From assembly GCA_963843085.1 (NCBI GenBank), contig CAWJJG010000011.1, positions 806,001 through 870,000 of the forward strand: 64,000 bases of DNA. The letters run 5' to 3'. The notes beneath the pieces are model-generated. The model was not told the DNA's origin. It did not search any database and worked only from the letters and a program-made list of their open reading frames with translations. How positions within the stretch are numbered: the stretch's first letter is position 1; every line of letters begins with the position of its first letter. Below, piece after piece: positions 7,606-15,508 of this stretch. Origin of the DNA: DASUPK01 sp963843085 (GTDB lineage: Bacteria > Actinomycetota > Thermoleophilia > Solirubrobacterales > 70-9). The translations under genes were made by a program, and so were the position numbers.

Positions 7606-9762
7606 GTGGCATCACTAACCCGCTGGGTCCTGGCCCACAAACGAACAGTCGTCGTCTCGTGGATCCTGCTGACGATCGCCGGGGTCATGGCCGCCGGACC
7701 CGCGAGCAAGGCGCTCGACCAGAAGTTCTCCGTGCCCAACAAGGAGGGGTGGGAGACGAACGAGGCGATCGCCGCCAAGTACAACGGCACCGGCGGGGAC
7801 ACCTCGCCCCTGCTGCCTGTGGTCACGATTCCGGCCGGGCATTCGGTCGACTCACCGCAGGTGAAGCGTGACCTGACCAAGCTGGATGGCACCCTGGCGA
7901 AGACTCTGCCCGGCGCTCGCGTCGCGTCGTACGCCTCGACGGGCGACAAGGCCTTCGTCTCCGATGACGGCCACACGACCTTTGCGATCGTCTACCCGAA
8001 GCCCGATCCCAATTCGAGCTTCGGCGACAACCCGCATGCGGCCACCGACGTGAAGAAGGCCGTGGCCGGGATGACGGTAGCCGGAGCGCCCGTTCACGTG
8101 ACCGGCTTCGACGCTCTCCAGCAGTCGACCGGAGGCGGCGATGGACCCGGAGTCCTCCTGGAGGCGGTGATCGGCGGCTTCGGCGCGCTGATCGTGCTCG
8201 CCTTCGTCTTCGCGTCCTTCCTGGCGATCGTGCCGATCGGGATGGCGATCTGCTCGATCATGACCACGTTCCTGCTGCTGCTCGGACTGACCACGTTCAC
8301 CGACGTCTCGCCGATCGTGCAGTTCCTGGTCGCCCTCGTCGGATTGGGAGTGGCGATCGACTACTCGCTGCTGGTGGTCTCACGGTGGCGTGAGGAGCGA
8401 ACCCACGGACATACGGGCGACGAGGCCGTGCAGCGGGCGATGGAGACGGCTGGCCGCGCCGTGGTCTTCAGCGGCATCACGGTCGCCATCGGGCTGTTGG
8501 CCCTGATCGCCCTGCCGCTGCCGTTCCTGCGCTCGATGGGGTACGGCGGCATGCTGATCCCGCTGGTCTCGACGCTGGTGGCGATCACGCTCCTGCCGGT
8601 CATCCTGGCCAAGGCCGGGGCGAAGCTGGATTGGCCGCACAGGCGGACCGACGACAAGGCCAGCCGGGCCTGGACCCGCTGGGCGCAGATCGTCTCGCGG
8701 CGGCGCTGGGTCGCCGCGGGCGCCGGCATGGCCGTGATCCTCGCACTGGCGCTGTCAGCGACGAACCTCCAGCTCGGAGCCGCCGACGCGAACACGATCG
8801 CGAAGAGCGGCCCGGCGGAGCAGGGTCTGAAGCAGCTCGAGAGCGCCGGCATCGGCGAGGGCTCGATCCTGCCCCACGAGATCCTGGTCGAGGGCAAGAC
8901 CAACCCGACGACGGTCGCCAACGACCTGAACCAGGTCGACGGCGTCCACGGAGCGGTCGCTCCGACGGATCCATCCTGGAATCGCGGCGGGACGCACATC
9001 GTCGAGGCGATCCCGATCCCCGACAGCGGGACGAGCGAAGGGCACGACACTCTGAACGGCGTGCGGAATACGGCCCATGCGGCCGGCCCGGCAGTCCGGG
9101 TGGGCGGCGGACCGGCCGCGAACCAGGACTTCATCGACGCCGTCTACGGGGCGTTCCCGTTGATGATCGCCCTGATCGCGATCACGACGTTCATCCTGCT
9201 GGCGAGGGCGTTCCGCTCGCTGCTGCTGCCGCTGAAGGCGGTCGTGCTCAACATCCTCAGCGTGGCCGCCGCATGGGGCGTGCTCGTGCTGGTCTGGCAG
9301 GACGGGCACGGCTCGGAGGCGATCTGGGGCATCCAGGCGACAGGCTCGATCCAGTCGTGGATGCCGCTGATCATCTTCGCCTTCCTGTTCGGCCTCTCGA
9401 TGGACTACGAGGTGTTCATCCTCTCCCGGATGCGGGAGGAGTACGACCGCACCGGGTCGACGGACGTCGCGGTGGTCCAGGGAATCGGCCGCACCGGCAG
9501 GCTCGTGACCAGCGCCGCGCTGATCCTGTTCCTGGCATTCACCTCGATGGCGTCGGGACCGGACACGAGCGTGAAGATGTTCGCGACCGGGCTGGCGGCC
9601 GGGATCCTGATCGACGCCACGATCATCAGGGCGCTGATCGTGCCCGCGGTGATCTCGCTGATGGGCCGCTGGAACTGGTGGCTCCCGACTTGGCCCGCTC
9701 GCCTGCTCCGCGTGGAGCCCTCCCTGCCCCGGAGGGTCGCCGCCGGAGAGGCCGAGGGCTGA
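7606..9762 (+). CDS. MMPL/RND-family transporter
   Basis: This 718-residue integral membrane protein of the MMPL branch of the RND superfamily starts at GTG 7606 behind an AGGAGGG ribosome site. The topology is two matching halves: an N-terminal helix (residues about 15-35), a periplasmic domain, and a helix bundle that includes GVAIDYSLLVVSRWREE. The second half repeats this with GLSMDYEVFILSRMREEY. The paired (G)xxxDY motifs in the transmembrane bundle are typical proton-relay segments. Substrates of the family are lipids, siderophores or drugs. It ends before a strong hairpin at 9803-9830 and is probably monocistronic. Confidence 0.93.
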   Translation: MASLTRWVLAHKRTVVVSWILLTIAGVMAAGPASKALDQKFSVPNKEGWETNEAIAAKYNGTGGDTSPLLPVVTIPAGHSVDSPQVKRDLTKLDGTLAKTLPGARVASYASTGDKAFVSDDGHTTFAIVYPKPDPNSSFGDNPHAATDVKKAVAGMTVAGAPVHVTGFDALQQSTGGGDGPGVLLEAVIGGFGALIVLAFVFASFLAIVPIGMAICSIMTTFLLLLGLTTFTDVSPIVQFLVALVGLGVAIDYSLLVVSRWREERTHGHTGDEAVQRAMETAGRAVVFSGITVAIGLLALIALPLPFLRSMGYGGMLIPLVSTLVAITLLPVILAKAGAKLDWPHRRTDDKASRAWTRWAQIVSRRRWVAAGAGMAVILALALSATNLQLGAADANTIAKSGPAEQGLKQLESAGIGEGSILPHEILVEGKTNPTTVANDLNQVDGVHGAVAPTDPSWNRGGTHIVEAIPIPDSGTSEGHDTLNGVRNTAHAAGPAVRVGGGPAANQDFIDAVYGAFPLMIALIAITTFILLARAFRSLLLPLKAVVLNILSVAAAWGVLVLVWQDGHGSEAIWGIQATGSIQSWMPLIIFAFLFGLSMDYEVFILSRMREEYDRTGSTDVAVVQGIGRTGRLVTSAALILFLAFTSMASGPDTSVKMFATGLAAGILIDATIIRALIVPAVISLMGRWNWWLPTWPARLLRVEPSLPRRVAAGEAEG

Positions 9763-9802
9763 GCCCGGCGGGACCTTCTCCCCCGCCGATCCCCAAGCGC
9801 CT

Positions 9803-9830
9803 GGGCCCTGCCGGTGAACCGGCGGGGCCC
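9803..9830 (+). terminator. Stem-loop, probable terminator of the MMPL gene
   Basis: GGGCCCTGCCGG pairs with CCGGCGGGGCCC around TGAA: a 12-bp stem with one G-T pair, 41 bases after the stop. Only a weak T-rich stretch follows, so it may act with Rho or only as an mRNA 3'-end stabiliser. Confidence 0.55.
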
Positions 9831-9848
9831 TCGCGCTAATTTGGCCGC

Positions 9849-11513
9849 GTGAGGCGCGTCTTCATAGCCCTCGCCGCGGGCGTCGCCCTGGCGGACGCAT
9901 CGATCGTCACCCTGGGGCTGCCGTCGATCCTCGTCGAGCTCCACGCGACCGTCGAGGGCGTCGCGCTGGTCCTCGGCGTCTACACGGCCGTTCTCGCGCT
10001 GGCCCTGCTCCCCGCCGCCTGGCTCTGCCGCCGCTTCGGCGACGCCCACGTCGGTGCAGCCGGACTGGGGGTGTTCTGCGCGGCGTCGCTGGGATGCGGT
10101 GCGTCCGACTCGCTCGGGCCGCTGCTCGTGCTCCGCGGCGTCCAGGCTCTCGGCGGAGCCGCATTGTTGGTCGGCTCCTTCGAGCTCCTCGATGCCGGCA
10201 GGCCCGGGACCGGGCGGAGGATGTGGGTCGCCGCGTCGGTCTTCGGGATCGCCGTCGGTCCGGCGCTCGGCGGCGCGCTCACCCAGCTCTTCGACTGGCG
10301 GGCGATCTTCCTCGCCCAGGCGCCGCTCGTACTGCCGGGGATGGCAGTCGCGCTGCTCGCAGCACGCAGCGAGCGGGTGGGCCCCGACGATGGCCGCGAC
10401 CCCGACCGCCCGACAGGGCCGTTCAAGCTCAGGGAGTCGCTGGCGCTCGGGCTGCTTTCCGCCTCGCTCACGGCGGTGATCTTCCTGGTCGTCCTGCTGC
10501 TGGTCTCGGGCTGGAGCATCGAGCCCCTTGCCGCGGCCCTCGCCGTCAGCGTCCTGCCCGTCGCGGCGATCCTCTCCTCGCGGATGCCAGGGAGCCCGCA
10601 GACCCGGGCGATCGCCGGATGTCTGCTCGTCGGAGGCGGCGTCGGCTGCCTGGCGCTGCTCCCGGCGGCCTCCGCGTGGTGGACCGTGGTGCCGCAGATC
10701 CTGGCGGGCGCCGGGATGGGCATGGCGCTGCCGGCCCTCTCCGGCGAGCTCATGCCCGAGCGCACCCGCCACGACGTCGCCCGGCTGCTCTCGATCCGCT
10801 CGGCCGGCATCGCCATCGCGCTGGCGGCGCTGGCCCCCCTGATCTCATCGAACCTCACCTCGACCATCGACTCCGCCCGCGAGCAGGGCACGGCCGCGGT
10901 CCTGGACGCCCACCTGCCACCCCAGGACAAGATCGCGATTGCGCCCGACCTCTTCGGCAGCCTCAACACGGACGATCCGCGCGGACAGCTCCAGGACTCG
11001 GTGAAGAGCGCCCGTTCCGATGTCGGCTCCGGCGATGTGCCGGAGCTCAACCGCCTCGGCGACAAGCTCGACGAAGTGGTCACGGGAGCCGTCCGGCAAG
11101 CCTTCCGCCCCACATTCATCGTCACGGCGGTGATGGCTCTCCTTGCCGCGCTGATCCTGCTCTCCGAGGGGTTCGGAGCCGCACTCGCCCGGCCGGCGCT
11201 GGCGACGGCCGCCGTCGCCTCGATCGCGGCTCTCGCCGGCTACGGTGTCGTCTTCGCGGCCAGGGGCCAGGAGACGGTGCCGATCCGGGATCCCTGCCAG
11301 GACCGGAACCTCCCGGACACGGGCGGCATCACGGGCTTCCTGCAGGATCAGTCGCTGGCGGCGCTCGACCGCGCGGCCTGCCAGTTCGGCTCGAGCCGCG
11401 AGGAGCTCCTGCTCGCGCTCTTCGACGATCGCCTCCAGCACCGCTTCGAGGCGGAGCACCACGTCAACCCGCGTTCGGCCTTCTCCCTCGGCCCAGCGCT
11501 GCTCGGCTTCTAA
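9849..11513 (+). CDS. MFS transporter, DHA2-like
   Basis: This 554-residue major facilitator starts at GTG 9849. The N-terminal half has the usual pattern VALADASIVTLGLPSILVEL (motif D1-like), an arginine in the helix-4 region (LLVLRGVQALGGAALL) and WRAIFLAQAPLVL. The helix count by eye is consistent with the 14-helix drug-proton antiporter group. A hydrophilic stretch at about 335-420, containing a predicted helical DSVKSARSDVGSG region, separates the last helices. A non-membrane tail of about 85 residues (QETVPIRDPC onward) is unusual for the family. The substrate is unknown. A perfect 34-bp palindrome follows the stop. Confidence 0.88.
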   Translation: MRRVFIALAAGVALADASIVTLGLPSILVELHATVEGVALVLGVYTAVLALALLPAAWLCRRFGDAHVGAAGLGVFCAASLGCGASDSLGPLLVLRGVQALGGAALLVGSFELLDAGRPGTGRRMWVAASVFGIAVGPALGGALTQLFDWRAIFLAQAPLVLPGMAVALLAARSERVGPDDGRDPDRPTGPFKLRESLALGLLSASLTAVIFLVVLLLVSGWSIEPLAAALAVSVLPVAAILSSRMPGSPQTRAIAGCLLVGGGVGCLALLPAASAWWTVVPQILAGAGMGMALPALSGELMPERTRHDVARLLSIRSAGIAIALAALAPLISSNLTSTIDSAREQGTAAVLDAHLPPQDKIAIAPDLFGSLNTDDPRGQLQDSVKSARSDVGSGDVPELNRLGDKLDEVVTGAVRQAFRPTFIVTAVMALLAALILLSEGFGAALARPALATAAVASIAALAGYGVVFAARGQETVPIRDPCQDRNLPDTGGITGFLQDQSLAALDRAACQFGSSREELLLALFDDRLQHRFEAEHHVNPRSAFSLGPALLGF

Positions 11514-11520
11514 CCCCGGG

Positions 11521-11554
11521 GGGGTCAGACCCCTTCATGAAGGGGTCTGACCCC
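11521..11554. repeat. Perfect 34-bp palindrome, REP-like
   Basis: The sequence is its own reverse complement over 34 bases, made of GGGGTCAGACCCC and GGGGTCTGACCCC units around TTCATGAA. Each unit is itself nearly palindromic. It lies seven bases after the MFS stop and 14 bases before the thioesterase start. It would form a very stable hairpin and could serve as a terminator. GGGTCTGACCC-type cores recall REP sequences associated with REP-processing transposases, but no such transposase is present in the window. Confidence 0.75.
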
Positions 11555-11568
11555 ACTAGGGTTTTTGC

Positions 11569-11976
11569 GTGTCGAGTCGCCGCGAGATCAGCGAGGCGTT
11601 CATCCCGGACTCGCCGCACGCGGCGCAGCTCGGGATCCGCGTCGTTTCCCTCGGAACGGACGAGGCGGTGCTCGAGCTCCCGTTCAATACCCGAGCTGGC
11701 GACGATCGACGAGGTGGTGCACGGAGGCGCGATCGGCGCGCTGATCGACACCGCCGCGATGGCGGCGGCCTGGGCGACGGACGACTTGCCGGAGAGCGTC
11801 GCGGGATCACGGTCTCGCTCTCGGTCAACTTCGCGGCCGCCGCGACCGTCGTGGACCTCCGAGCCGAGGCCCGCGTCGCCCGCCGCGGAGGCCGTCTGAG
11901 CTTCTGCGAGGTGAGCGTCGCCGATCCGGACGGCGGCGTGGTCGCCCATGGGATCGCCACTTACCGGTTTGGGTAA
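11569..11976 (+). pseudogene. PaaI-type hotdog thioesterase, disrupted by two compensating indels
   Basis: The outer parts read as a PaaI-like hotdog thioesterase: FIPDSPHAAQLGIRVVSLG at the start and ITVSLSVNFAAAATVVDL near the end. The central 115 bases are out of frame. Reading one frame over gives PELATIDEVVHGGAIGALID, which holds the conserved HGG catalytic core. One extra base near 11687-11690 and one missing base near 11803-11806 would restore a normal protein of about 135 residues. As given, the open frame survives but loses the active site. It is either a real double mutation or two assembly errors. It lies 36 bases upstream of an SDR gene and probably shared its transcript. The start is GTG 11569. 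Confidence 0.75.
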
Positions 11977-12012
11977 GAATCCCGGCCTCACTACTTCGAG
12001 GAGGCAACCAAG

Positions 12013-12849
12013 TTGGGAATGCTTGACGGAAAGAGCGCGATCATCACCGGCTCCGCGCGCGGCATCGGCAGGGCTTGCGCCGAGCTGTTCGTGAGCGAGG
12101 GAGCCAGGGTGCTGATCAACGACCTCGACGGCGACGTCGCGGAGCAGGCCTCGAGCGAGATCGACGGGGAGACCGCCGTCTTCGCGGGCGACCTCACGAA
12201 GTCCGGGATCCCGGAACAGCTCGTGCAGGCGGGGCTCGACGCCTTCGGCCAGGTGGACGCGGTGGTCAACAACGCCGGCTACACGTGGGACGGCGTCGTC
12301 CACAAGATGTCTGACGAGCAGTTCCAGGCGATGCTCGACATCCACACGATCGTCCCGTTCCGCGTGATCCGGGCGCTGGCGCCGACCTGGCGCGAGGCGG
12401 CCAAGAAGGAGGCGGAGGCCGGAGAGGAGGTCTTCCGCAAGCTCGTCAACATCACGTCGATCTCGGGCACGATGGGAAACTCCGGCCAGGCGAACTACTC
12501 GTCCGCGAAGGCCGGCGTCACGGGATTGACGAAGACAATCGCGAAGGAGTGGGGTCAGTTCAAGATCAACTGCAATGCGGTGGCGTTCGGATTCGTCGAG
12601 ACTCGGCTGACCCAGGCAAAGGAGAAGGGCGAGACGATGCAGGCTGCCGGGGAGAGCGAGGAGCAGGTCTCACTGGGCATCCCGGAGCAGATGCGAGAGA
12701 TGTCCAAGTACACCATCCCCCTGGGTCGCGCGGCACAGCCTGAAGACGCTGCCGGGCCGGTCATGTTCCTCTGCTCGCCGTTCTCCAACTTCATTCACGG
12801 ACAGGTGATCAACGTCACCGGTGGGCAATTCGTCGGGATGTACTCCTAG
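12013..12849 (+). CDS. Short-chain dehydrogenase/reductase (FabG-like)
   Basis: This 278-residue classical SDR has the nucleotide-binding motif TGSARGIG near residue 13, NNAG in VVNNAGYTWDG, a catalytic Ser in NITSISGTMG, and YSSAKAG supplying the YxxxK pair. The substrate is probably a 3-oxo or 3-hydroxyacyl compound. A TTG start at 12013, spaced correctly from GAGGAGG, is chosen; ATG 12019 is the alternative. It follows the damaged thioesterase and ends one base before the convergent, second SDR. An insertion of about 20 residues (AAKKEAEAGEEVFRK) before the catalytic serine is larger than in typical FabG. Confidence 0.93.
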   Translation: MGMLDGKSAIITGSARGIGRACAELFVSEGARVLINDLDGDVAEQASSEIDGETAVFAGDLTKSGIPEQLVQAGLDAFGQVDAVVNNAGYTWDGVVHKMSDEQFQAMLDIHTIVPFRVIRALAPTWREAAKKEAEAGEEVFRKLVNITSISGTMGNSGQANYSSAKAGVTGLTKTIAKEWGQFKINCNAVAFGFVETRLTQAKEKGETMQAAGESEEQVSLGIPEQMREMSKYTIPLGRAAQPEDAAGPVMFLCSPFSNFIHGQVINVTGGQFVGMYS

Positions 12850-13692
12850 CTAGTCCGTACGGCGCTCCTCGGCGAGCGGCTCGCCGCCGTCGCCCGCCGC
12901 TCCGCCGGGGGGCCAGGCGCCGAACCAGTTGTCGCGCGCGCCATCCAGGGTGAGGACGCAGCCGGAGAAGAAGTCACCCGCCGGCGACGCCAGATAGGCC
13001 ATCAGCCAGGCCATCTCGTCCTCGGTCCCGAGCCGCCCCAGCGGCACGGTCCCGGCGACGTTGTCGACGATCGCCTTCGGGTACTTGGTCCGCAAAGTCT
13101 CGGTGTCGAACTGCCCGATCGCCACGGCAAGCAGCCGGATCCCGAACCGCGCCCACTCCACCGAGAGCGTGCGCATCATGTTCTCGACCGCCGCCCTCGC
13201 CGCCCCGGTGTGGACCATCCCCGGGAAGCCCATGTGCGGCGAGACGGTGATGCTGATGACCTTGCCGCTCTCCTGCGGGATGAAGGCCTTAGTCGCGGCG
13301 GCGTGGGTCATCTGCCAGGTGCCCTGCACGTTCAGCTCAATGACGGTCTTGAAGCCCTTCGGGCTGATCGCCTCGGCCGGGCTGAGGAACTGGCCGCCCG
13401 CGTTGTTGACCAGCAGGTCGATGCGCCCGTGCCGTTCGACGATCCCGTCCATGAAGGCGTCCACCGCCTCGTCGTCGCGGATGTCGAGGGCCTCGAACTC
13501 GGCCCTGCCCCCGCGGGCCGCGACCTCGTCGACCATTCCCTGGAGAGGCTCCTCACGGCGCCCGCAGCCGATCACCGTGGCGCCGAGGCTCGTCAGCTCG
13601 AGCGCGGTCGCCTTGCCGAGGCCGGTGCCCGCGCCCGAGACGACGCAGATCTGACCGTCCAGCAGGCCGGGCGCAAAGATTCGTGAACTCAC
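12850..13692 (-). CDS. SDR-family protein, 2,4-dienoyl-CoA reductase-like, lacking YxxxK
   Basis: This 280-residue Rossmann-fold protein has SGAGTGLGKATALELTSLGA for cofactor binding and NNAGGQFLSPAEAISPKGF. It resembles dienoyl/enoyl-CoA reductase-type SDRs in this region. Where the catalytic Tyr and Lys should be, it reads ITVSPHMGFPGMVHTGAARA, so the YxxxK pair is absent and the Lys position is Arg. It may use other residues, as dienoyl-CoA reductases partly do, or be catalytically changed. The start is set at GTG 13692 because upstream sequence would run into the divergent MBL gene. It is convergent with the SDR at 12013, and their stop codons abut. Confidence 0.88.
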   Translation of the reverse strand: MSSRIFAPGLLDGQICVVSGAGTGLGKATALELTSLGATVIGCGRREEPLQGMVDEVAARGGRAEFEALDIRDDEAVDAFMDGIVERHGRIDLLVNNAGGQFLSPAEAISPKGFKTVIELNVQGTWQMTHAAATKAFIPQESGKVISITVSPHMGFPGMVHTGAARAAVENMMRTLSVEWARFGIRLLAVAIGQFDTETLRTKYPKAIVDNVAGTVPLGRLGTEDEMAWLMAYLASPAGDFFSGCVLTLDGARDNWFGAWPPGGAAGDGGEPLAEERRTD

Positions 13693-13717
13693 GGGCCGTG
13701 AGCATAAGCTGGCTCGC

Positions 13718-14626
13718 GTGAGCGTGAACGCCGAGCCGATCCCGCTCGAGAATCCGCTGGCGGGCGGCACCGAGGGCTCCGCCGTCATCGTGGAGCCCCT
13801 CCACACCGGGGAGGCCCTCTGGCCCGCCACGTTCTTCAACAGCAGCGGGCGCGGCCCCATCAAGCGGCTGCGGGCCCTCGGGATCGGCTCCAAGCCCGAA
13901 GAATGGGAGTCTCGTCCCGTCCCCGCCTACCTGGCGCGGCATCCGAGCGCGGGGAACATCCTCGTCGACACCGGGCTCAGTCCATCGGTGGTGAGGGATC
14001 CGCGGGACAACCTCGGGCGGTTCTCCGGCCGCCACTACAAGGTCACCGAAGGCGAGGACGTCGTCTCCCAGCTGCGCAGCCGCGGACTCGAGGCATCGGA
14101 CATCGACGTCGTCGTCCTCACCCACCTCCACGAGGACCACGCCTCCGCCATCGAGGCCTTTCCCGAGGCCCAGTTCGTGCTCAGCGCGACCGAGTGGGAG
14201 GCCGCAACCACCGGCCGGCTGCCGCTGCTGCGCGGCTACCACCCCTCCCACTACGACTTCGCCTTCGAGTACGCGACCGTCGACTTCGATGGCGAGTTCG
14301 TCGAGTCATACGGACCCTTCGGGAGAACCTTCGATCTGTTCGGCGACGGCTCCGTCCGCCTCGCCTATACGCCCGGCCACAGCGCGGGACACACCTCGGT
14401 GATCCTGCGGCTGCCGCGGCGCGACTTCGTCATTGTCGGCGACGCCGCGTACGACTGGAAGCAGTTTCAGGGCGAGTCCGAGCCGTTGATGATTGCCGAC
14501 CAGCACAACTGGCGCCGGTCGCTCCGGGAGCTGCAGGCCTACCGGCGCACCTATCCGTACGCGCTGATCGTGCCGGGCCATGACCCGGAGTTCTGGGAGA
14601 AGCTCGAGCCTCGCTACGAGGAGTAG
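13718..14626 (+). CDS. Metallo-beta-lactamase-fold hydrolase, lactonase-like
   Basis: This 302-residue protein has the full dinuclear-metal ligand set: THLHEDHAS (HxHxDH) near residue 131, PGHSAGHTS around 223, GDAAYD around 243 and a final VPGHDPEF histidine. The spacing and the AGHTS context are like N-acyl-homoserine lactonases (AiiA/AttM group), although other small-ester or lactone substrates are possible. The start is GTG 13718; a second GTG lies two codons on. It is divergent from the SDR at 13692 across 25 bases. It overlaps the convergent acyltransferase gene by 13 bases at its 3' end. Confidence 0.88.
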   Translation: MSVNAEPIPLENPLAGGTEGSAVIVEPLHTGEALWPATFFNSSGRGPIKRLRALGIGSKPEEWESRPVPAYLARHPSAGNILVDTGLSPSVVRDPRDNLGRFSGRHYKVTEGEDVVSQLRSRGLEASDIDVVVLTHLHEDHASAIEAFPEAQFVLSATEWEAATTGRLPLLRGYHPSHYDFAFEYATVDFDGEFVESYGPFGRTFDLFGDGSVRLAYTPGHSAGHTSVILRLPRRDFVIVGDAAYDWKQFQGESEPLMIADQHNWRRSLRELQAYRRTYPYALIVPGHDPEFWEKLEPRYEE

Positions 14627-15411
14627 CGGCGTGCGGTCTTGGGTCCCGGCGTCGCCGCCGGCAGGCCCTCGCGGAGGCGCTTGAGCACATCGCGGCGGCC
14701 GTTCTCCTCCAGGTCGACGTACATCGCGCGAACGCGGTCGAACACCTGGTTGGCCGCCTGCTGCTGCTCGTCCCGGGTCGGGTCGGACTTCACCGGGAAG
14801 GTGACAGGCTCGCCGTACTGAACGGTCACCTTCGGGAAGCGGAACCGCCTCCAGCCGCGAACGTGGGCGGACCCATGGATCGCGACCGGCACGACGGGCA
14901 CGCCGGACTCGAGCGCGATCTTGCCGATTCCGCGCTTCGGGTGACCGAGGTCACCGCTCCGCGAGCGGCCGCCCTCCGCATACATCAGCATGGTGCCGCC
15001 ACGGTCGAGAACGGTGTTCGCGGTGATGAACGCCTCCTCGTCGTGGTGGCCGCGCCGCACGGGGAAGACACCGCCGTGCTTGAAGATGTAGTTGAAGATC
15101 GGGTTGTTGAAGAGCTGGGACTTGGCCATGAACTGCGTCTTCCTCGGCAGATAGACCGCGGCGAAGAAGTGGTCCATCTGGCTGAAGTGGTTCGGCGCCA
15201 GGATGGCCGGGCCGGTGGCGGGGACGTTCTCGACTCCGATCGCGCGCGTCCGGTAGAGCAGAATCGTCGGGATGGTCAGGATCACGCGGACGAAGTCGTA
15301 GATCCAGCCCACGCCCTTCCGCGCGGCGCGGTGGTACTGGTCGAACATCTCCGCCGGGCGCGGGTCCTTGTAGACCTGCGGCTTCATGTCCTTAGGGTTG
15401 ACGTTCGCCAT
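14614..15411 (-). CDS. plsC: 1-acyl-sn-glycerol-3-phosphate acyltransferase (PlsC family)
   Basis: This 265-residue acyltransferase has the HX4D catalytic motif in NHFSQMDHFF and the substrate-binding motif EGGRSRSGD. A further PVVPVAIHGS block matches motif IV. These are the blocks of the LPLAT family, which makes phosphatidic acid from lysophosphatidate and acyl-CoA or acyl-ACP at the inner membrane. A hydrophobic stretch at about 38-55 (VILTIPTILLYRT) may anchor it. It sits next to glycerol kinase, which supplies glycerol-3-phosphate, so both may feed glycerolipid synthesis. Several plsC-like genes per genome are usual, so its acyl preference is unknown. Confidence 0.9.
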   Translation of the reverse strand: MANVNPKDMKPQVYKDPRPAEMFDQYHRAARKGVGWIYDFVRVILTIPTILLYRTRAIGVENVPATGPAILAPNHFSQMDHFFAAVYLPRKTQFMAKSQLFNNPIFNYIFKHGGVFPVRRGHHDEEAFITANTVLDRGGTMLMYAEGGRSRSGDLGHPKRGIGKIALESGVPVVPVAIHGSAHVRGWRRFRFPKVTVQYGEPVTFPVKSDPTRDEQQQAANQVFDRVRAMYVDLEENGRRDVLKRLREGLPAATPGPKTARRYSS

Positions 15412-15431
15412 TTCTTCCGCCCTGTGATCAC

Positions 15432-15454
15432 AAAAAACGCCGTCTGAGACGGCG
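15432..15454 (-). terminator. Intrinsic terminator of glpK
   Basis: On the minus strand CGCCGTC-TCA-GACGGCG forms a 7-bp GC-rich stem with a three-base loop, followed directly by six T residues. It lies 55 bases beyond the glpK stop and just upstream of plsC, so it should separate the two minus-strand genes. Confidence 0.85.
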
Positions 15455-15508
15455 GCACGTGCTGATTTCTACCCGATGGCTACGCTCGGGTTACGCGCTC
15501 GGATCACG

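Noticed and set aside
10094..11899. 601-codon frame overlapping the MFS and thioesterase genes
   Set aside because: Most of it is a shifted reading of the MFS gene. Only its last part (about 11690-11806) carries the displaced thioesterase core, which is reported with that gene.
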